A stretch of 30,191 bases of DNA from Actinobacteria bacterium UBA5176. GTDB lineage: Bacteria; Actinomycetota; UBA4738. The stretch is from positions 6,213 through 36,403 of the forward strand of contig DHWS01000082.1 of the NCBI GenBank assembly GCA_002413305.1. Direction: 5' to 3'. Positions 7,500 to 15,541 of this stretch are shown piece after piece. The notes beneath the pieces are model-generated. The model was not told the origin of the DNA. It ran no database searches and saw nothing but the letters and a program-made list of their open reading frames with translations. How positions within the stretch are numbered: position 1 is the first letter of the stretch; each line of letters begins with the position of its first letter. The translations under genes and the position numbers were made by a program.

Positions 7500-8933
7500 C
7501 TAGATGTCGTAATAGAGCATGAACTCCCATGGGTGGGGACGGAGGCGTACCTGGTCAAGCTCGCGGGTCCGCTTGTACTCGAGCCACGTGTCGATCACGT
7601 CCTGGGTGAACACCCCGCCCTCCAGCAGGAACGTGTGATCGGCCTCGAGTGCGTCGAGCACCTCCTCGAGCGAACCGGGGACCTGCTTGACGTTCGCCGC
7701 CTCCTCGGGCGGCAGGTCGTACAGATCCTTGTCGATCGGATCCGGGGGCTCGATCTTGTTCTTCACCCCGTCCAGGCCGGCCATGAGCATCGCCGCGAAG
7801 GCGATGTAGGGGTTGCACGACGGGTCGGGCGAACGGAACTCCACCCGCTTGGCGGCGGGGGTTTTGTAGTACACGGGGATCCGCGCGCAGGCCGAACGGT
7901 TCCGCTGCGAGTACACCAGGTTGATCGGCGCCTCATAGCCCGGCACCAGCCGCCGGTAGGAGTTCGTGGTCGGGGCGGCGAACGCGAGTAGCGCGGGCGC
8001 GTGGGCCAGCAGCCCGCCGATGTAGTACCGCGCGGTGTCCGACAGCTGCGCGTACCCCATCTCGTCGAAGAACAGATTCTCGCCGTCCCTCCACAGGCTC
8101 TGGTGCGTGTGCATGCCCGAGCCGTTGTCCTGGAAGATCGGCTTGGGCATGAACGTGACCGTCTTGCCGGCCTGGTTCGCCGTGTTCTTGACCACGTACT
8201 TGTACTTCATGACGTTGTCGGCGGTGGCCAGCAGGGTTCCGTACCGGATGTCGATCTCGGACTGCCCGGCGGTGCCGACCTCGTGGTGCTGCACCTCGAC
8301 CGTGATGCCGACCTTCTGCAGGTTCAGCACCATGTCGGTTCGAAGGTCCTGGTAGTGGTCCATGGGCGGAAGCGGGAAGTAGCCCTCCTTGTACCGCGGC
8401 TTGTAGCCGAGGTTGTGGCCGCCCTCTTCGGCCCCCGAGTTCCAGGCGCCGGCCACGGAGTCGATGTGGTAATAGCCCTCGTGGCTGTTCTGGTCGAACC
8501 GGATGGAGTCGAAGATGTAGAACTCGCACTCCGGTCCCCAGTAGCTCACGTCCGCGATGCCTGTCTGGAGCAGATGGTTCTCCGCCTTCTTGGCGATCCC
8601 GCGGGGGTCGCGCGTGTACATCTCGCCGCTGACCGGATCCTTCACGAAGCAATGCAGCACGAGCGTGGGGACCTTGAGGAAGGGATCGATGTACGCGGCT
8701 CCGGGGTCGGGGATCAGGAGCATGTCGGACTCCTGGATCTCCTGATACCCGCGGATCGACGATCCGTCGAACCCGAACCCGTCGACGAAACCGTCCTCGG
8801 TCAGCTCGGCGATCGGTACCGAGAAGTGCTGCATGAGTCCCGGTAGGTCGCAGAACCGGAAGTCGACGATCTTCGCATCGGCATCGCTCGCGAGTGCGAG
8901 GACGTCCTGGGGCGTGGCGGTGCCTTCGGTCAT
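7500..8933 (-). CDS. glnA1: Glutamine synthetase type I, adenylylatable (GlnA1)
   Basis: This is the main ammonia-assimilating enzyme (glutamate + NH3 + ATP to glutamine), a dodecamer in this family. The 477-residue length matches actinobacterial GlnA1 (about 478). Motifs: [12 protein letters not shown] (21-32), [13 protein letters not shown] (52-64), [11 protein letters not shown] (270-280) and [16 protein letters not shown] (365-380). The adenylylation site KDLYDLP is intact with Tyr405, so it is the expected GlnE target. AAGGAGG lies 9 nt before the ATG. A TACCCT -10 and a GlnR-like box are present upstream. With glnE and the GlnA2-like gene it recreates the actinobacterial glnA1-glnE-glnA2 neighbourhood, here spread out by extra genes. 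Confidence 0.97.
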   Translation of the reverse strand: MTEGTATPQDVLALASDADAKIVDFRFCDLPGLMQHFSVPIAELTEDGFVDGFGFDGSSIRGYQEIQESDMLLIPDPGAAYIDPFLKVPTLVLHCFVKDPVSGEMYTRDPRGIAKKAENHLLQTGIADVSYWGPECEFYIFDSIRFDQNSHEGYYHIDSVAGAWNSGAEEGGHNLGYKPRYKEGYFPLPPMDHYQDLRTDMVLNLQKVGITVEVQHHEVGTAGQSEIDIRYGTLLATADNVMKYKYVVKNTANQAGKTVTFMPKPIFQDNGSGMHTHQSLWRDGENLFFDEMGYAQLSDTARYYIGGLLAHAPALLAFAAPTTNSYRRLVPGYEAPINLVYSQRNRSACARIPVYYKTPAAKRVEFRSPDPSCNPYIAFAAMLMAGLDGVKNKIEPPDPIDKDLYDLPPEEAANVKQVPGSLEEVLDALEADHTFLLEGGVFTQDVIDTWLEYKRTRELDQVRLRPHPWEFMLYYDI

Positions 8934-8978
8934 GTTTCGAGCCTCCTTCCCCGTGGCTCCCTGATTGGGATGCGTCCG

Positions 8979-8984
8979 AGGGTA
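8979..8984 (-). promoter_or_regulatory. Probable -10 element of glnA1
   Basis: The minus strand reads TACCCT, identical to the hexamer upstream of the GlnA2-like gene. It gives a transcript start near 8972 and a leader of about 39 nt carrying the AAGGAGG site. No strong -35 is visible. Confidence 0.5.
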
Positions 8985-9016
8985 TCGAGGCGCGGTTTCC
9001 TCGAAGCTTCGTCGCG

Positions 9017-9032
9017 GTTAATTCCCTGTTAC
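9017..9032. promoter_or_regulatory. Putative GlnR box upstream of glnA1
   Basis: The plus strand reads GTTAA-TTCCCT-GTTAC; the minus strand, in the direction of glnA1, reads GTAAC-n6-TTAAC, close to the GTnAC-n6-GaAAC GlnR pattern. It is centred near -52 from the inferred transcript start, about 11 bp further than the corresponding box of the GlnA2-like gene, that is one helical turn. It also lies 41 bp upstream of the divergent DUF2207 gene's start codon, just behind that gene's -10. Confidence 0.55.
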
Positions 9033-9059
9033 GAAGTTCGCGGGGCCGCCCCAAGTCCG

Positions 9060-9065
9060 TAGAGT
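9060..9065 (+). promoter_or_regulatory. -10 hexamer of a leaderless promoter for the DUF2207 gene
   Basis: TAGAGT lies 7 nt before GTG 9073, the spacing expected if transcription starts at the start codon. Confidence 0.5.
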
Positions 9066-9072
9066 GCCAATC

Positions 9073-11007
9073 GTGTGCGTCCTCCTCCGCCGTCTCGCAC
9101 CCGGGCTGGCTCTGCTGGCCCTGCTCCCGGCGTGCTCGCCGTCGAAGTCCTACTCGTTCCTCTCCGTCCGGATCGACGCGACCGTGCACCCCGACGGGTC
9201 GCTCAGCCTGGTCGAACAGCGCACGTTCGACTTCCATGGCCACTTCCATTACGCGTTCTTCACGGTCGAGCACAAGCAATTCGACGACGTGACGAGCTTC
9301 GCGGTGCGTGAAGGCGACCGGGCGTACACGCCGGGGACCGCGACGACGGCGGGCCACGTAGTCTTCGACGACAACGTGCTAGAGGGCCCGGGCGGGTTCA
9401 AGTACAAGGCGACGTGGTATTTCGACGCCCGGGACCAGCAGCGGACGTTCATCATCAGCTACCGGGTCCTGTGCGCGGTCGACGTATACCCGGACACCGC
9501 GCATCTGCTATGGAAGTTCATCGGCGAGGGGTGGACGGTCCCCACCGAGCACGCGGTGGTCACGGTGCATCTTCCGGGGTCGGCCACGAAGCCGCCGGCC
9601 AGGCCGGAAGGCTCGTGCTTCCCGAGCGCACTGCGGGTGCCATCGCTCGAGCCGCCCGCGAACCCCGGACCGCTGGAGACCACCGCGCTCCTGTCCCACG
9701 AGGTTCGGGCGTGGGGGCACGGCCCGCTCCAGGGGGCGGTTGCGTTTCCTGACCCGCAGACGGTTCGGTACGACGTGCGCGACATGGTCCCGGGAGCCAT
9801 CCTGGAGGGCAGCATCCTGTTCCCGACCAGCGCGGTGCCGCTCGAGGCCCAGCAGTCCACCCCGAAGCGAGCGGCCATCCTCGCGCAGGAGGCGTCGTTC
9901 TCCCAGGAGGCGAACGCATTCCGGCGCGCCGCCATCCGGACCGAGCACCGCCGGGCGGTGTTCCGGTGGCTCCTCATCGCCTGGGCCATCGGGCTGCTGG
10001 TCATGGCCATCGTGCTGGTGCTCCTTGGCCGGCGGCGGGACCGGATCCGGGGCGCGCCGCGCACGCTGACCGAGCCCCCCGAACCGAGCCTGCATCCGGC
10101 GAAGCTCGCGATGCGGTGGGCGTTCGCGCGGCGTCAGACCGGACTGGGCAACGCCTTCCGGGCGGAGCTCCTCACCCTGGCGGCGATCCAGGCCGTCGAT
10201 GTCAGGCCGGTGGGGACGGTCACCCAGGCCAAGGATTTCACTCTGACCTTGAAGCAGGTCCCCACCGACGCCCTCGACGAGAAGTTCGCCGACTTCCTGT
10301 TCCCCGGCGACCAGCCGGTCGACCTGGACGAACTCGAACCGGACGAGAGCCAGCGGGAGGACCTGCGCTCCTGGCGCCGGACGCTCGAGGCAGACACCAA
10401 CGAGCAGTTCCCGAAGGGCAGCGGCCGGGCGGAGACCGAGACCCTTGGGTGGGCGATCCTCGTTTCGCTGGCGGCCGGCATCGTGTTCGGCATCTTCGCG
10501 GCGAACGTACCGCTCGGCCTCGGCCTGTTCGTGGAGGCGTTCGTCTTGTGGTACGTCGCTCGCCGGCTGCTTCCGCCCCGTCCGACGCAGCCAGCGGCGT
10601 CCGCGCTGTCGGGCTGGAACGCGTTCCGGCGATACCTCCGCCAGTTCTCTTCCCTGAAGGAGGCGCCGGCCGCCAGCGTCGTCATCTGGGAGCGGTACCT
10701 CGCGTTCGCGGTAGCCCTCGGCGTGGCGAAGGAGGTCGAGAGACAGGTCAAGTCGTTCGTCCCGGTGGAGGATCTCCCGGCGCCGTGGCCCGGCGCTCCG
10801 ACCGGCTTGAACGGCCTCTCTTTCTACTCTTCATTCCAGAGCTTCCACAGCTTGAGCAGCCTCACCTCCGTGGCCGCGTCGAACTTCGACGCGAGCAGCA
10901 GCAGCCTGTCCTCGTCGAGCTCGTTCTCCTCCGACAGCGGGATGGGCGGAGGGTTCAGCGACGGTGGTGGCGAGGGTGGAGGCGGCACGGGCGGCGGGGC
11001 GGGCTGA
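9073..11007 (+). CDS. DUF2207-family membrane lipoprotein
   Basis: The open frame reaches back to GTG 9064, but TAGAGT (9060-9065) looks like a -10, so the in-frame GTG at 9073 is the likely leaderless start (644 residues). A lipoprotein signal is clear: hydrophobic LALLALLPAC with the lipobox cysteine. The extracytoplasmic region (to about 295) has the DUF2207 layout. A transmembrane helix follows at about 297-319 (LLIAWAIGLLVMAIVLVLL), then a soluble domain, then a helical hairpin at about 460-500. The C-terminus is serine- and then glycine-rich (GMGGGFSDGGGEGGGG), as in many DUF2207 proteins. Function is unknown. It is divergent from glnA1 and probably co-transcribed with the next gene. 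Confidence 0.83.
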   Translation: MCVLLRRLAPGLALLALLPACSPSKSYSFLSVRIDATVHPDGSLSLVEQRTFDFHGHFHYAFFTVEHKQFDDVTSFAVREGDRAYTPGTATTAGHVVFDDNVLEGPGGFKYKATWYFDARDQQRTFIISYRVLCAVDVYPDTAHLLWKFIGEGWTVPTEHAVVTVHLPGSATKPPARPEGSCFPSALRVPSLEPPANPGPLETTALLSHEVRAWGHGPLQGAVAFPDPQTVRYDVRDMVPGAILEGSILFPTSAVPLEAQQSTPKRAAILAQEASFSQEANAFRRAAIRTEHRRAVFRWLLIAWAIGLLVMAIVLVLLGRRRDRIRGAPRTLTEPPEPSLHPAKLAMRWAFARRQTGLGNAFRAELLTLAAIQAVDVRPVGTVTQAKDFTLTLKQVPTDALDEKFADFLFPGDQPVDLDELEPDESQREDLRSWRRTLEADTNEQFPKGSGRAETETLGWAILVSLAAGIVFGIFAANVPLGLGLFVEAFVLWYVARRLLPPRPTQPAASALSGWNAFRRYLRQFSSLKEAPAASVVIWERYLAFAVALGVAKEVERQVKSFVPVEDLPAPWPGAPTGLNGLSFYSSFQSFHSLSSLTSVAASNFDASSSSLSSSSSFSSDSGMGGGFSDGGGEGGGGTGGGAG

Positions 11008-11034
11008 GCACCTCGCCCCGGATTTGACGCCGCG

Positions 11035-11466
11035 ATGCGCCGCCCCGAAACTCCCGCCGTGGACGAAGCGGACCTCCCGGACCACCCCTTGGTCGGCGCC
11101 TACGTGGCCCTGCTCAGGGCCTACCGGAGCAACGATCTGGCCAGGCTTCAGACGCTCTTCGCGCCGGGCGTCTCGCTCACCATCGGGGGTCGGAGCCAGT
11201 TCTCGGGGACCTATGTCGGCATCGGCCAGGTGAACGCGGGCGCCATCGCGTTGCAGCGGCAGTTCGTCCCGGCTGCGAGCCGGATCCTGGACGTCTCCAC
11301 GACCGACGGCGAGCTTCGGGCCGAGGTGGAGGTGGTCGCCCAGCACCTCGGGCGTCGCTTCCCCGCGAGGCTCCATCACGTGGTGCGCTTCGACGCCGAC
11401 GGACGGGTCGAGGGGTTCGCCATCGACGCGGAAGATCAGGATGCGTTGGACCGCTTCCTGGGCTAG
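11035..11466 (+). CDS. SnoaL/NTF2-like protein
   Basis: The 143-residue protein has the small cone-shaped NTF2-like pattern. An N-terminal helix (HPLVGAYVALLRAYRSNDL) is followed by LFAPGVSLTIGG, GTYVGIGQVNAGAIALQ and a final strand pair HHVVRFDADGRVEGFAI. Such domains act as isomerases, hydrolases or ligand-binding modules; no catalytic Asp/His set can be assigned with confidence. It begins 27 bp after the DUF2207 gene with no clear Shine-Dalgarno, so the start is uncertain. Its stop overlaps the stop of the convergent GlnR-like gene (shared CTAG at 11463-11466). Confidence 0.7.
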   Translation: MRRPETPAVDEADLPDHPLVGAYVALLRAYRSNDLARLQTLFAPGVSLTIGGRSQFSGTYVGIGQVNAGAIALQRQFVPAASRILDVSTTDGELRAEVEVVAQHLGRRFPARLHHVVRFDADGRVEGFAIDAEDQDALDRFLG

Positions 11467-12143
11467 GGTTCGGCCACCAGCGAGCGCGGATCGGCGGCCC
11501 GGTACCCGACGCCCCGGACCGTCTGGATCAGGGCCTCGTGTTCGGACCCCAGCTTCGCCCGGAGCCGCCGCACATGCACGTCCACGGTCCGGGTGCCGCC
11601 GTAGAAGTTGTAGCCCCACACCTCCAGCAGCAGCTCGCTTCGGGTGAACACGCGGCCGGGTCGCTGGATCAGGAACTTGAGGAGCTCGAACTCCTTGTAG
11701 GTCAGGTCGAGCACGTCGCCCGACACGCTGACCTGGTACGTCTCGGTGTTCAGGGAGAGCGCTCCCAGCCGGATCGTCGCCTCGCCGGCACCCCCGGTCC
11801 GCCGCTCGAGCATGGCCAGCCGAAGCCGCAGCTCGGCGACGGAGCACGAAGGGTGCACCAGCTCGTCCGCCACCTGCTGCCAGGGGTGCCGGTCCAGCTC
11901 CCCGTACCCCATCACCACGACGACCGGCACGGCCGGGCGCGCGGCGGCGAACGCGGTGAGGATGCGAAACGCGAGCTCGGGGTCGAGGGCAGCGTCGGCG
12001 ATCACCACCGAGGGTGCGAGGTCCGGCAGGTGGGCAAGCGCGTCCGGGGTGAGGGGCTCGTGCTTGACGTCTTGCCCGAGCGATTGCACCGCAGGAAGCG
12101 CCTCTGCGGGGGGGCGATCGGCGAGGAACGCGATCCGTCCCAC
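11463..12143 (-). CDS. glnR: GlnR-like orphan OmpR-family transcriptional regulator
   Basis: The C-terminal part (about 125-222) is a winged-helix DNA-binding domain with LDLTYKEFELLKFL, PGRVFTRSELLLEVWGY, GGTRTVDVHVRRLRAKLG and VRGVGYR, very close to actinobacterial GlnR as I recall it. The N-terminal receiver-like domain is degenerate: it keeps an Asp at position 50 (VVIAD), as GlnR does, but lacks the acidic pocket DD and a clear conserved Lys. It may therefore work without phosphorylation. No histidine kinase gene adjoins it. In Streptomyces, GlnR controls glnA, glnII, amtB and nir genes. Two GlnR-like boxes upstream of the glutamine synthetases here fit that role. The GTG start follows TACCCT (12153-12158) by 9 nt without a Shine-Dalgarno. 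Another OmpR-type orphan is the alternative. Confidence 0.82.
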   Translation of the reverse strand: MGRIAFLADRPPAEALPAVQSLGQDVKHEPLTPDALAHLPDLAPSVVIADAALDPELAFRILTAFAAARPAVPVVVVMGYGELDRHPWQQVADELVHPSCSVAELRLRLAMLERRTGGAGEATIRLGALSLNTETYQVSVSGDVLDLTYKEFELLKFLIQRPGRVFTRSELLLEVWGYNFYGGTRTVDVHVRRLRAKLGSEHEALIQTVRGVGYRAADPRSLVAEP

Positions 12144-12195
12144 AGCGACGCGAGGGTAGCAGAACGCCCTCCGGTCGGTAGGCTAGGTCCCGACC

Positions 12196-12444
12196 ATGGC
12201 CCCGCCCCGGATCCACGTGTTGTTGTTCGCCGCACTCCGCGAGCTGGCCGGCGCCTCGCGCCTGGAGGCGGATGCTCCGGACGTGGGCTCGCTGCTCGAC
12301 GAGCTGGCCGCGAAGTACGGCTCCGAGTTCGAGCGGATCGTCCGCTTGGGCACGGTGCTGGTGGACGGCGAACGGGCCGAACGGGAGCGCCCGCTGTCGG
12401 CGAACGACGAGGTCGCCCTGCTCCCTCCGGTTTCGGGCGGCTGA
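12196..12444 (+). CDS. MoaD/ThiS-family sulfur carrier protein
   Basis: The 82-residue ubiquitin-fold protein starts RIHVLLFAALRELAG, has LDELAAKYGSEFERIV in the middle and ends VALLPPVSGG. The terminal Gly-Gly is the site of adenylation and thiocarboxylate formation. VALLPPVSGG is the classic MoaD ending (molybdopterin synthase small subunit). A CysO-like carrier for cysteine synthesis is an alternative, since sat and cysH are nearby, and no moaE or other moa gene is in the window. TAGGCT (12179-12184) lies 11 nt upstream, so the leader is absent or very short. It is divergent from the GlnR-like gene. Confidence 0.87.
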   Translation: MAPPRIHVLLFAALRELAGASRLEADAPDVGSLLDELAAKYGSEFERIVRLGTVLVDGERAERERPLSANDEVALLPPVSGG

Positions 12445-12512
12445 GGGCGAGGAATCTTCGACCCGGCGGGCCAGTTGGCTCCGTCAGGATCGCCTCGGCG
12501 GAAGGAGCATCC

Positions 12513-13367
12513 ATGAAGATCGGGATCGGACTTCCCAACGTGGTCCCCGGGACCCCAGGCGATGTGCTGGTGCGATGGGCGCAGCGCGCGGAGGAACGTG
12601 GGTTTTCCTCGCTGGCCACGATCGACCGGATCGCCTATCCCAGCTACGAGTCCCTCATCGCGCTGGCCGCGGCCGCCGCCGTCACGGAGCGGGTCGGGTT
12701 GTACACGAACGTGTTGCTCGGCCCCACCCGCAACCCGATCCTGCTGGCGAAGGAGGCGGCCAGCGTGGACCAGCTGGCCGGCGGCCGTCTCACGCTCGGC
12801 TTGGGGGTCGGCGCGCGCGAGGACGACTTCGAAGCCGTCGAGCGCGACTTCCACACCCGGGGGAAGCGGTGGGACAGCGACCTCGAGCTCATCCACGCCG
12901 CGTGGCGGGGCGAGCTCGTGAACGGCGCGAACAAGCCCGTCTCGCCGAAGCCGGCGAACGGTGATCGGGTCCGCGTCCTGATCGGCGGGACGTCGGATGC
13001 GTCGATCGAACGGACCCTGAGGTGGGGGGCCGGGTGGACGGTGGGCGGTGCCCCGCCGGAGCGGGGCGGACCGTTCGCCGAGCGCGTCCGGCAGGCCTGG
13101 ACGGAGGCGGGCAAGCCGGGGCAGCCATGGATCGTCGGTCTGGCGTACTTCGGCCTGCAGGAGGATGCGGCGGAAACCGCCGCGGGCTACCTCGGTGACT
13201 ACTACGGCGACTTCGGCACGCAGATGGCGGAGCGGATCCCGACGTCCCCGGAGGCCCTGCGCGAGACCGTCAAGAAGTTCGACGACACCGGGTTCGACGA
13301 GCTGTTCCTCGATCCAACCACGAACGACCTCGACGAGATCGATCGAACCGCCGACGTGGTCCTGTGA
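12513..13367 (+). CDS. LLM-class flavin/F420-dependent oxidoreductase
   Basis: This encodes 284 residues; GGAAGGAG sits 5 nt before the ATG, which fixes the start. The luciferase-like TIM barrel is evident from MKIGIGLPN, RAEERGFSSL, a central RVGLYTNVLLGPTRNPILLAKEAASVD-like segment and LAGGRLTLGLGVG. RVRVLIGG and the C-terminal FDELFLDPTT complete the barrel. Such enzymes use FMNH2 or reduced F420; the cofactor cannot be told by eye, though F420 use is common in actinomycetes. The substrate is unknown. It follows the MoaD-like gene by 68 bp and ends 4 bp from the convergent cysH. Confidence 0.85.
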   Translation: MKIGIGLPNVVPGTPGDVLVRWAQRAEERGFSSLATIDRIAYPSYESLIALAAAAAVTERVGLYTNVLLGPTRNPILLAKEAASVDQLAGGRLTLGLGVGAREDDFEAVERDFHTRGKRWDSDLELIHAAWRGELVNGANKPVSPKPANGDRVRVLIGGTSDASIERTLRWGAGWTVGGAPPERGGPFAERVRQAWTEAGKPGQPWIVGLAYFGLQEDAAETAAGYLGDYYGDFGTQMAERIPTSPEALRETVKKFDDTGFDELFLDPTTNDLDEIDRTADVVL

Positions 13368-13371
13368 CCGG

Positions 13372-14112
13372 TTATTCGGCCGGCCGGTCGTTCATCTGTG
13401 ACTCGGCCACGTGGATGCCGCACTCCGTCTTCAGAAGTCCCGACCACCGGCCGGCGCGTTCGTCCTCTCCGGGGAAGGTCATCCGCGTGCACGGGGCACA
13501 GCCGATCGAGGCGTAGCCGAGGTCGTACAGCGGGTTGTGAGGCAGGCCGTTGTCCTTCAGGTACCCCCAGGCGTCGCGGCGGGTCCAGTTCGCGATCGGG
13601 TTGATCTTCACCAGGCGTTCCCCGCTCTCGAGCTCGGTCTCGGCCACGATCGGCGTGTCGCGGCGCGTCCAGGACGAATCCCGCCGCATCGACGTGACCC
13701 ACGCGTCGTAGTGCCGGAGCGCCCGGTTGAACGGGATGACCTTGTTGAGCTCGCAGCAGAGCTTCGGATTGCGTTCGTACAGGCGCGGGCCGAACTCCGC
13801 CGTCTGGGCGTCGACGGTGTAGTCGCCGGTGAGGTCGACCACGTTCAGGCCCAGCGTCTCCCTGAGCCGCTGCTTGAAGGCGAGCGTCTCGGCGAAGTGG
13901 AACCCGGTCTCCAGGAACAGGATGGGGACCTCCGGCCGGATCTGGGCCGCCATGTGGATCACGGCGGTCCCCTCCGCCTGGAACGCCGACGCCACGCACA
14001 CTCGCTCCAGCCCGCTCGCGTCCAGGGCCCAGGCCAGGATCTCCTGCGGCTCGGCGGTCTCGAAGCGGGCGTTCAGGTCGCGGATGAGGGCTTCGTCCAG
14101 CAGCGTCTGCAC
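13372..14112 (-). CDS. cysH: Assimilatory adenylyl-sulfate (APS) reductase, [4Fe-4S] type
   Basis: The 246-residue protein reduces activated sulfate to sulfite with thioredoxin. It has the PAPS-reductase fold (ASAFQAEGTAVIHM, 41-54; FLETGFHFAET, 66-76). The catalytic cysteine is in TECGIH (Cys231). The paired cysteines KLCCEL (119-120) and GCAPC (205, 208) bind a [4Fe-4S] cluster and mark the APS-using class rather than the E. coli PAPS class. The GTG start has GAGGAG 11 nt upstream and a promoter behind it. It is divergent from sat, which makes its substrate. No APS kinase gene (cysC) is visible in the window, consistent with direct APS reduction. Confidence 0.94.
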   Translation of the reverse strand: MQTLLDEALIRDLNARFETAEPQEILAWALDASGLERVCVASAFQAEGTAVIHMAAQIRPEVPILFLETGFHFAETLAFKQRLRETLGLNVVDLTGDYTVDAQTAEFGPRLYERNPKLCCELNKVIPFNRALRHYDAWVTSMRRDSSWTRRDTPIVAETELESGERLVKINPIANWTRRDAWGYLKDNGLPHNPLYDLGYASIGCAPCTRMTFPGEDERAGRWSGLLKTECGIHVAESQMNDRPAE

Positions 14113-14154
14113 GATCTCGACGACTCCTCGGGAGGGGGGACGGAGAGGTGAGCA

Positions 14155-14182
14155 AGTATACCCAGGGCCTCCTTCCTGTCTA
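14155..14182 (-). promoter_or_regulatory. cysH promoter
   Basis: On the minus strand TAGACA (14177-14182) is followed after 16 bp by TATACT (14155-14160), a good housekeeping-sigma promoter. The transcript would start near 14148, giving a leader of about 36 nt, too short for a riboswitch. Confidence 0.7.
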
Positions 14183-14264
14183 GACGCCCGACGGGACCGC
14201 TTCGCTCCCCGGTGCCACAGACCCTTCCCTCCAGCGATCCCGCCGGACCGTCCGGCCGGACGCG

Positions 14265-14315
14265 TATGCTAAATGCTCCCGTCGAACGGTCCGCTCGAAC
14301 CGCCTGCCGGACCGT
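14265..14315 (+). promoter_or_regulatory. sat promoter -10 and leader hairpin
   Basis: TATGCT (14265-14270) is a likely -10; the implied leader is about 86 nt. Within it ACGGTCCG (14286-14293) pairs perfectly with CGGACCGT (14308-14315), an 8-bp stem with a 14-nt loop. No known SAM or other sulfur riboswitch is recognised. The hairpin could be an attenuator or only a stabiliser. Confidence 0.4.
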
Positions 14316-14362
14316 GTCGCCGGTCGTTTCGAATCCTCGTGACGAATGTGGAAGGAGTGCCG

Positions 14363-15538
14363 ATGACCGCGACCCCCACCGAGACCATCGCCCCGCACGG
14401 CGGCGAGCTCGTCGATCTGCTGCTGCCGGCGACCGAAGCCGATCGGGCGAGGGAAGAGGCGGGACACCTGCCCAAGGTCGCCATCGGCAACCGCGAGCTC
14501 TCCGACCTGGAGATGATGGCGGTGGGCGCCCTCTCGCCCCTGACGGGCTTCATGGGCGAGAAGGACTACTGGTCGGTGATCGACGAGATGCACCTGTCGA
14601 ACGGCCTGCCGTGGACCATCCCGGTCACGCTCTCGCTCTCCGAAGAGGAGGCGAAGCGGATCGGCGGCGCCACCTCGGTGGCGTTGACGCACGGCGACCA
14701 CGTCATGGCGATCCTCGACGTGCAGGAGGTCTACCGACGGGACAGGGAGCGCGAGGCTCTGTCGGTCTTCCGGACCACCGAGACCGAGCACCCGGGGGTG
14801 CGCGCGCTGCACGCGGCGGGCGATTTCGTGGCGGCGGGACCGGTGCGGGTGCTCCGCCTTCCGGACCACCACACCTTCCAGGAGTACCGCCTGACCCCGG
14901 CTGAGACGCGCGCCTCGTTCGTCGAGCGGGGGTGGAAGACCGTGGTGGGGTTCCAGACCCGCAACCCGGTCCACCGGGCTCATGAGTACCTGCAGAAGTG
15001 CGCCATGGAGATCGTCGACGGCCTTCTACTGCACCCGCTGGTCGGGGAGACGAAGGAAGACGACGTGCCGGCCGACGTGCGGATGCGTTGCTACGAGATC
15101 CTGTTCGCCAGCTACTACCCGAAGGACCGGGCCATGATGAGCGTGTTCCCGGCGGCCATGCGCTACGCGGGTCCGAAGGAGGCGATCTGGCACGCCATCG
15201 CCCGGAAGAACTACGGCTGCACCCATTTCATCGTGGGCCGCGACCATGCCGGTGTTGGCAGCTACTACGGTACCTACGACGCGCAGAAGATCTTCGAGGA
15301 GTTCGACGCCGGCGAGCTCGGCATCACGCCCCTGTTCTTCGAGCACTCGTTCTTCTGCAGGCGGTGCGACGCCATGGCCTCGCCGAAGACGTGCCCGCAC
15401 GGCGACGACGACCGGGTGATCCTGTCGGGGACGAAGGTGCGCGAGATGCTCCGGGCGGGCAAGAAGCCGCCGAAGGAGTTCAGCCGGCCCGAGGTCGCGC
15501 AGATCCTGATCGACGCGATGGCCGACCGGACGCGCTGA
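14363..15538 (+). CDS. sat: Sulfate adenylyltransferase (ATP sulfurylase)
   Basis: The enzyme forms adenylyl sulfate (APS) from sulfate and ATP, the first step of sulfate assimilation. The 391-residue, single-polypeptide Sat type (not CysDN) has FQTRNPVHRAHE (about 197-208), containing the QxRN and HxxH catalytic elements, and GRDHAGVGSYYG (the second ATP-contact motif). A C-terminal HSFFCRRCDAMASPKTCPH carries four cysteines, as in bacterial homo-oligomeric Sat. The start is ATG 14363, with GGAAGGAG 5 nt upstream; the open frame upstream to 14273 is not coding. No fused APS kinase is present. It is divergent from cysH. Confidence 0.96.
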   Translation: MTATPTETIAPHGGELVDLLLPATEADRAREEAGHLPKVAIGNRELSDLEMMAVGALSPLTGFMGEKDYWSVIDEMHLSNGLPWTIPVTLSLSEEEAKRIGGATSVALTHGDHVMAILDVQEVYRRDREREALSVFRTTETEHPGVRALHAAGDFVAAGPVRVLRLPDHHTFQEYRLTPAETRASFVERGWKTVVGFQTRNPVHRAHEYLQKCAMEIVDGLLLHPLVGETKEDDVPADVRMRCYEILFASYYPKDRAMMSVFPAAMRYAGPKEAIWHAIARKNYGCTHFIVGRDHAGVGSYYGTYDAQKIFEEFDAGELGITPLFFEHSFFCRRCDAMASPKTCPHGDDDRVILSGTKVREMLRAGKKPPKEFSRPEVAQILIDAMADRTR

Positions 15539-15541
15539 GCT

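Noticed and set aside
14325..14345. TTCGAATCC, a T-loop-like string in the sat leader
   Set aside because: No acceptor, D or anticodon stems around it; not a tRNA.
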